Below, piece after piece: positions 58,713 through 64,000 of a stretch of 64,000 nt of DNA. The stretch spans positions 233,707,770 through 233,771,769 of the forward strand of contig JAUPFV010000005.1 of NCBI GenBank assembly GCA_036936605.1, read 5' to 3'. How positions within the stretch are numbered: the first letter of the stretch is position 1; the number at the start of each line of letters is the position of its first letter. Source of the stretch: Limnanthes douglasii subsp. nivea (lineage: Eukaryota; Streptophyta; Magnoliopsida; Brassicales; Limnanthaceae). The notes under the pieces were generated by a model that made no database searches, was not told the DNA's origin, and was given only the letters and a program-made list of their open reading frames with translations. The translations under genes were made by a program, and so were the position numbers.

Positions 58713-60180
58713 TTGTTGGGGCCATCTGGGGGTGAGGGTGAAATTGATGACCCTAGAGAGACCCATGGTGTTTTGATACCAATTGAAAAAGTTGAAACCC
58801 ACTCTCTAGCTCAAGGAAAGAGTGTTCAAATTGGCTCCAAGATGGCTCCAGAATTGAAGAAAAAGTTGTTGTCCTTTTTGGCTGGTCACCAACATGTTTT
58901 TTCTTGGTGCAATGCTGATGTGACCGAAGTGCCTGCAAGTGTTATATTACACAAGCTATCCATCCGGAGAGATGTTGCACCTGTTGTGCAAAAGAATAGA
59001 GCTTTATCTAAGGAGAAAGCTAATATAATACTCCAAGAAGTTGACCGACTTACCAAGATGGGGCACATAAAGGAGTCTTAGTATCCTTTATGGACAGCCA
59101 ACCCAGTGTTAGTTAAAAAAATGGGAAATGACGTATGTGTATCGACTTTACTGACCTCAACAGAGCTTGCCCAAAAGATCTCTATCCAGTCCCCCAGATA
59201 GATCAGTTGGTGGACTCCACATCTGGAAACAAGCTATTATCGTTCATGGATGCCTTCTCTGGGTATAACCAGATACATGTGGATCCGTAGGACCAAAATC
59301 ACACTACATTTATTACAGATAGGGGTCTCCATTGTTACAAGGTGATGTCGTTCGGGTTGAAAAATGATGGGGCTATTTATCAGAGGTTGGTGAACAAAGA
59401 ATTTACTGATCAGATTGGAAGAAATATGGAAGTATATATCGATGATATGATGGTTAAAATCTTAGAATAAGATTTGCACCTAACTAATCTTCAAGAAACT
59501 TTTTCCAACTTGACAAAGGTTGATTTAAAGTTGAATCCAGAAAAATATGTGTTTGGGGTGCAGTCTGGGAATTTTTTGGGTTATGTAATAAGTGAAAAGG
59601 GGATACATCCTTATCCGGACCGGCTCGGTGCTCTGTTAAAAATGGACCCTCCTCGAAGTATTAAAGAAGTAAAAAGGTTGACAGGAAGATTGGTTGCTTT
59701 AAATCGTTTTATTTCAAGGTCTTCGGACAAATGTGGGTCGTTCTTTCAGACCTTAAAATGTGCTAAAGACTTCAATTGGTCTCTATAGTGCAACCAGGCT
59801 TTTGATGAAATTAAAAAGCAAATGTCTTCTCTCAAAACCCTTTTTAAGCCTGTTGAAGGAAAAACACTTTATGTATACCTGGTTGTGTCAGAATATGCTA
59901 TAAGTGCAGTGTTTGTAAGAGATATCAGCAAGAGTCTGATAGATAATGAAAAAAGGTACCTAAAGCTTGAAAAGCTGGCACTGACCTTAGTGATTGTTGC
60001 CAGAAAAATGAGATCGTATATTCAGTCTCATTCCATCATCGTCTAAACATCTTTTCCCTTGAAGAATGTTCTTCAGAAAGAGGACATATGAAGCACGATG
60101 ACCAAATGGTCAGTGGAGTTGGGTGATTATGACATTGATTTTGCCCCACGAACTGTAATTAAAGCTTAATCTGTTGCTGA
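58713..60180 (+). pseudogene. Reverse transcriptase of element D (stops, one frameshift)
   Basis: Frame 58713-59081 covers the RT entrance (HQHVFSWCNADVTEVPAS, LTKMGHIKES), ending in a TAG. A lost base near 59120 shifts KKKNGKW. The polymerase motif YIDD is intact at 59435-59446 (EVYIDDMMVKI), but a TAG (59289-59291) and a TAA (59468-59470) flank it. 59474-59788 has LGYVISEKGIHPYPDRL and RLTGRLVALNRFISRSS. A TAG follows FNWSL. Connection and RNase H precursor continue to 60180. Confidence 0.83.
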
Positions 60181-60184
60181 TTTC

Positions 60185-61399
60185 TTGGTAGATTTTCATT
60201 CGAACAGAAGTACTGAACAAGCTTCAGAAGAGAAAACTAAAAAAGAATGGGTTGTTTGGACATATGGTGGATCGAGCACAATGGGTTGTGGGGCTGGGAT
60301 TTGTTTAACCTCTCCCTATGGTGATAAATTATACCAGGCTATATGCTTTGCTCTTAGGGCCTCTAACAATGAGTCTGAATATGAAGCAACTATAGTTGGT
60401 CTAAAGTTAGATTTTTTGTGTGGGGCTAAAAGAGTTAGATTAATGAATGATTCTCAGCTTCTTATCCACCATGCTCAAGGTCAGTCCGAAGCCAAGAAGG
60501 AGCAGTTGATCAAATACTTATTCATTCTTAAAGAAGTAGCAGCCAACTTCAAAAATATTTGCTATGAGCATATTCCTAGATCGGAAAACAAGTTGGCAGA
60601 CTCCTTAGCAACTATAGCATATTCTGAGTCATACCCATGGATTCGTGTACAAGAATTCACATCCATACAATCAAATAAGAACAAGGAAGTGGAGGAGAGT
60701 TTAAGTGTACAAGTGGTTCAATCTAAAAATTGGAGGTTTCCCCTTCTTCAATACATCTCTGATGGAATTTTATCTCCGGAGAAGGCTATGGCAAGAAAAA
60801 TGAAACACAAGGCTCGTGGTTTCTTGATCATAAGAGAGATTCTTTATAAAAAGTCGTTCAGTAGACCTCTCATGCGTTGTTTGGGGGCTGAAGAGTCCCA
60901 AATTGTGTTATCTGAACTACATAATGGAGAGGGATCAGCACACTGTGACTATAGAGCTCTAACCCGCTGGGTTTTATTGGCCGGATACTATTGGCCACCT
61001 ACAATGGTATATGCTAAGGAATTGGTGAAAAAGTGTGACCCATGCCAAAGGTATGGTAACGAAATTCATATCCCAGCAGTTCCTATGGAGATAATTTCTG
61101 AGCCAATGTCTTTTGCTCGTTGGGGACTGGATTTAGTTGGGCCTCTACTAGTGGCGTCCGGAGGGTGCAAGACTGTCATTGTAGCCATTTATTATTTCTC
61201 TAACATTTGTTGCAGATTTGGGGTTCCACAAAAGATAACCACAGATAACGGGCCACAATTTGATAACAAGGATATGGAGAGTTTTTGTGCCTCCATGGGC
61301 ATACAACATTTCTTCTCTTCTCATTTCCACCCACAAGAAAATGGCCAAGTTGAAGTGGCAAACAAGACCATTATGTCATGTTTAAAAAAGAATTCATAA
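60185..61399 (+). pseudogene. RNase H-integrase of element D (long open frame, catalytically impaired)
   Basis: A 404-codon frame covers RNase H (TYGGSSTMGCGAGICL; the usual TDGG Asp is Tyr; NESEYEATIVGLKL, RSENKLADSLATIAYSES) and integrase (HNGEGSAHCDYRALTRW, KKCDPCQRYGNEIH, WGLDLVGPLLVASGG). The first core Asp is Tyr (VAIYYFS), and about 22 residues after it, present in element B, are deleted in frame before NICCRFGVPQKITTDNGPQF. HPQENGQVEVANKTI retains the Glu region. The frame ends at 61399. It looks intact but lacks two essential acids, so activity is not expected. Confidence 0.85.
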
Positions 61400-61900
61400 G
61401 GGGTTACAGGGAAGTGGCCAAGCTATTTGCAAAAAGTGTTGTGGATGTACCGGACTACTCCTAGAGCTGCTACTCAAGAATCTCCTTTTGCCTTGGTATA
61501 TGGGATGGATGCAATTACTCTTATGGAAGCAACCCTACCATCATACAGAGTCCACAACTATTCTGAATAAGCCAATGAATTGGCAATTAGAAGTCAGTTG
61601 GACTTAATAGAAGAAAGAAGAGTTAAGGTTTATCTTAGAACGACCCATTACCAAGGCTTGAGGAGGAGCAGATTTGCTTCCAAGATCAAGAGAAGGGATT
61701 TTCAATCAAGAGATAAATTATTAAGAAACGTTTTCTTGTATACTAAGGAAAAGCAGTTCGGAAAACTGGCTCCAAACTCCGAAGACCCTTATGAGGTCTT
61801 CGAAAAGCTTAAGCCTGGGACATATAGGCTTCAAGACAAAGATGGAAGAGTTTTGAAGCACCCATGGAATATTGAACACCTCAGGTTATATCTAGAATGA
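61400..61900 (+). pseudogene. Integrase C-terminal domain of element D
   Basis: After the stop, frames give GKWPSYLQKVLWMYRTTPRAATQESPF and, from 61580, RRSRFASKIKRRDFQSRDKLL, then KLKPGTYRLQDKDGRVLKHPWNIEHLRLYLE with the natural pol stop near 61900. Another TAA lies at about 61569. Confidence 0.82.
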
Positions 61901-61979
61901 AAGTTTTGTAAATATTTACTTGTTTAAACTCAATGTAAATATTAGGGGGCATACTCTTTCCTATTATTGTGGCGCGGGG

Positions 61980-61994
61980 AGGTTTTAATGAGGT
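61980..61994 (+). promoter_or_regulatory. Conserved post-pol motif, element D
   Basis: AGGTTTTAATGAGGT about 80 bp after the pol stop, preceded by GCGCGGGG and GCATACTCTTTCCTA, as in element B. Confidence 0.55.
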
Positions 61995-62425
61995 ATCTAG
62001 TTTTTTCAATAAAATATGATGCCTTCTTACAATATTCGGTGTGGTTTGATTACAATTCTTTTCTAGTCTTCATTTTAACACTAAGGATCTTTAACATATC
62101 AGATTATTCTGGTTGAATGATGACCATTAAACGCATGTCATCGAAGATGGTAAACTCTCACTTTAAATATTTTTGAAGTAAAGTAGGGCTATTTGAACAT
62201 TAGCCATTAAAATTGAAAGCAAGTATGGAATAAGGAAAAATTTGATAGATAAGCCTGTCCGGTTATGAACCAGATTACGTTACTAAAATAAAAAAAATGC
62301 CTTGGCATCCAAGGCCTTTAAGTATTGTGAAAGACTTATCCGAATAAAATTACAAAAACTCATTGTCCATCCAAGGACTTTAGTAGTTTATAAGATTAAG
62401 AAAACATAAAAAATAGTTAAAAACC

Positions 62426-64000
62426 TCATGGCTTATTCCCTTCAAATGTTCCTGCTTCACCTCTTTTTTTGGGGCCTTTGAGTTCAGCGCTTGAACTCTC
62501 CACGGTTCCTTCTTCTTCATCAGTGGTAGAGGTCGATTCCACTAGAGTAGTTTTTCTTATCACTGTCTCCAAGAAATCTATTACCTCTTTGGTGTATTTA
62601 CCAATGCTGGCCTAAATTTTCTGTTCCTGCTCTTTCTCCAAGTCTTCTTTCTCCTTGGTTGCCTTAGACACAACCTCTTCAAAAGAAATCTTTTCATCGG
62701 ACAATGTCTGAATGGCACCATCTTTGGTCTTCATGGCTTCCTTTAAGGTTAAGAGATCCTTCTCCAGACTAGAGCACTTAGCTTGGAGCTTAGTGTTAGC
62801 ATTCTCAGAAGTGGTCAGCTTGGTCGATAGATCTTCCTTATCCTTCTTCAACACTTCAAGTTCTATTTTCAACTCTTATATGCTTTGATTGGCATTACGA
62901 GGTTGATTGATAGAGACTCATTGTCTGTATTAAGGGCTTGGATATTGGTGGACTGATTTTTCACCTGCCTCTCCAGATCAAAGACTGGTTGAATATGACC
63001 TCAAAGAGAATGGGCCACCGTATCTTGGTCTTCGGAAATTGAAAAAGACTTACCATTGTAGGTCACAATGTTGGAAGAGCCTGAAGGACGGAAAGGACCA
63101 GCAAAATCATCTTTCTCTGAGTCGGTGAAGCAAAGACTGATATCCTGAATGGCTCTGATGTCAAGCCCTCCTCTAGTGCCCTCTCCCAGTTGTAAGTCTG
63201 TTGGAATTTTCTCTGCCAAGGTGGGGTCGAAGGGAGCTAGTGGAGGAAGAAGTTCCTAAGGGCGAAGAGTTATTTCTCCACTAAAGGTGACTTTTTTATT
63301 CTTGGCAGCCCTTTCATCACTACTTGCCCCCCTTTTACGATATTTCTTGAGAGGTTTCGGTGGATTTTCTGGTTCTCAAACCTTCTTAGCAGTCTCATCT
63401 TCCCTCTTAACACTTGGAGCAAGGAGGCATCGATCCCTTATTGGTTCTCCCCTCTTTGGTTCTCTGGACAACGTCTCTTCTGCAGCAACCCAAATTGCCT
63501 CTGTCGCAACCTTCTTTTTCTTTCCCTTCATCTTGTTAGGAGCCTTGGCTCTAGAGGGCAAGACAAGTTTACCATCTTTTTCCTCTGTCCGTTTGAGGAT
63601 GACAGTTGGGGGAGGGGTGTGGTCAATTCTTCCCATATAAGATCTCTTCGTCTTGTGGTATTCCACAGATGAGATCTCACCATATTGCCAGAAGTGAAGC
63701 AGTTGTGGAAAGCATTCCCCCAATGTTTTGCGGCCCATGCGTTCAGCTTGGCACATATAGTCTGCCCCTCCTCCATATATCCGGTATACTCCTTCGGTAA
63801 TACTGAAAAAGAAGTAATGAATGATTCAGAAGTGGAATGTTTGTAAAGTGAAAAGGAGAAAATGAAAAACAAAATTGAGGAGCTTACTTGTACTCTTCCA
63901 CCTACTGGTAAGCATACTAGGGTTAGTCTTGGCTTTGATCTTTCTCCCATTTTCCTATGACCCACTGATGAATAAGAACTGAGTTCTCAAATTCTTCTCT
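62426..64000 (-). pseudogene. Antisense gene of Tat element D (partial, runs off right edge)
   Basis: Exon 1 (64000-63888) has QFLFISGSXENGRKIKAKTN with one TAG. Intron 63803-63887. Exon 2: LPKEYTGYMEEGQTICAKLN and KHWGNAFHNCFTSGNMVRSH, then a one-base shift and EEKDGKLVLPSRAKAPNKMK. A clear coiled coil follows at 62612-62872 (ELEVLKKDKEDLSTKLTT, LQAKCSSLEKDLLTLKEAM). The tail ESSSAELKGPKKRGEAGTF ends with TGA at 62426-62428. It is the least degraded copy. Role unknown; the coiled coil suggests oligomerisation. Confidence 0.75.
63803..63887 (-). other. Predicted phase-1 intron in antisense gene D (85 bp)
   Basis: Donor TACAA|GTAAGC at 63887 and acceptor TTCTTTTTCAG at 63803 with a strong pyrimidine tract. 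The unspliced frame through the intron is open but is not homologous to the other copies in exon 1; only splicing joins the two homologous frames. Confidence 0.85.

Larger units (their letters stand above)
56985..64000 (+). mobile_element. Tat-lineage retrotransposon 'D' (5'-truncated, runs off right edge)
   Basis: Begins within the nucleocapsid end of gag (TERGKLGAYVKRRSGN near 56993) with no 5' LTR. Then protease (split by a MITE), RT, RNase H and integrase on the plus strand, the conserved post-pol motif, and the antisense gene on the minus strand to the edge. Very close to element L in protease and RT wording. The 3' LTR is beyond the window. Confidence 0.88.

Noticed and set aside
63528..63965. 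145-codon frame in element D read as an unspliced protein
   Set aside because: Its first part is in a frame not homologous to the other copies and its middle is a T-rich intron; the homologous frames meet only after splicing.

Overview
This window is nuclear DNA from a repeat-rich, AT-rich flowering plant, probably a eudicot. It holds one intact single-exon gene of the BIR2/BIR3 receptor pseudokinase family, surrounded by plant Tat-lineage Ty3/gypsy elements, L1-type LINEs, a Copia remnant and non-autonomous hAT and Harbinger-like elements. I see no tRNA, rRNA, CRISPR array or bacterial operon. Nearly all other protein-coding sequence is retrotransposon-derived and most of it carries stops, frameshifts or deletions.

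Layout. 1-4353: Tat element 'L' on the minus strand, entering from the left edge (LTR, PBS, gag, protease, and RT/RNase H open to the edge). 4354-8880: mostly gene-free, with a 25-bp minisatellite and an LTR-like scrap. 8885-10696: the intact BIR gene, minus strand. 11385-16800: LINE 1, plus strand. 17185-17900: a dispersed repeat carrying a 305-bp MITE. 18726-34990: Tat element 'A', minus strand, split by a full-length 10.1-kb Tat element 'B' (22940-33069, plus strand, paired LTRs, target duplication AAGAT). 35029-38068: a broken second copy of the BIR gene with its 3' flank, itself hit by a 953-bp hAT-like element. 38075-40640: 5'-truncated Copia, minus strand. 40700-43840: the 3' end of Tat element 'C', plus strand. 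43850-47830: LINE 2, plus strand. 48880-53770: LINE 3, minus strand. 53770-56985: gene-free, with a second copy of the 17185 repeat. 56985-64000: Tat element 'D', plus strand, running off the right edge, with an 821-bp hAT MITE inside its protease active site.

The most interesting system is the extra gene that the Tat elements carry in antisense between pol and the 3' LTR. Four diverged copies are visible (A 20058-22939, B 29369-32273, C 40700-42786, D 62426-64000). All four share a phase-1 spliceosomal-type intron of 71-94 bp at the same codon position, and in each copy joining the splice sites brings the homologous reading frames together. Three copies have a TATA box upstream of the antisense start. 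Together this suggests a separately promoted, spliced antisense gene kept across subfamilies of these retrotransposons. A conserved motif just after the pol stop (AGGTTTTAATGAGGT) recurs in A, B and D.

The nesting gives relative ages. B landed inside the antisense gene of A two codons before its stop. A hAT element landed in the BIR pseudocopy, whose empty site survives beside the intact gene. A MITE landed in the DTG motif of element D.
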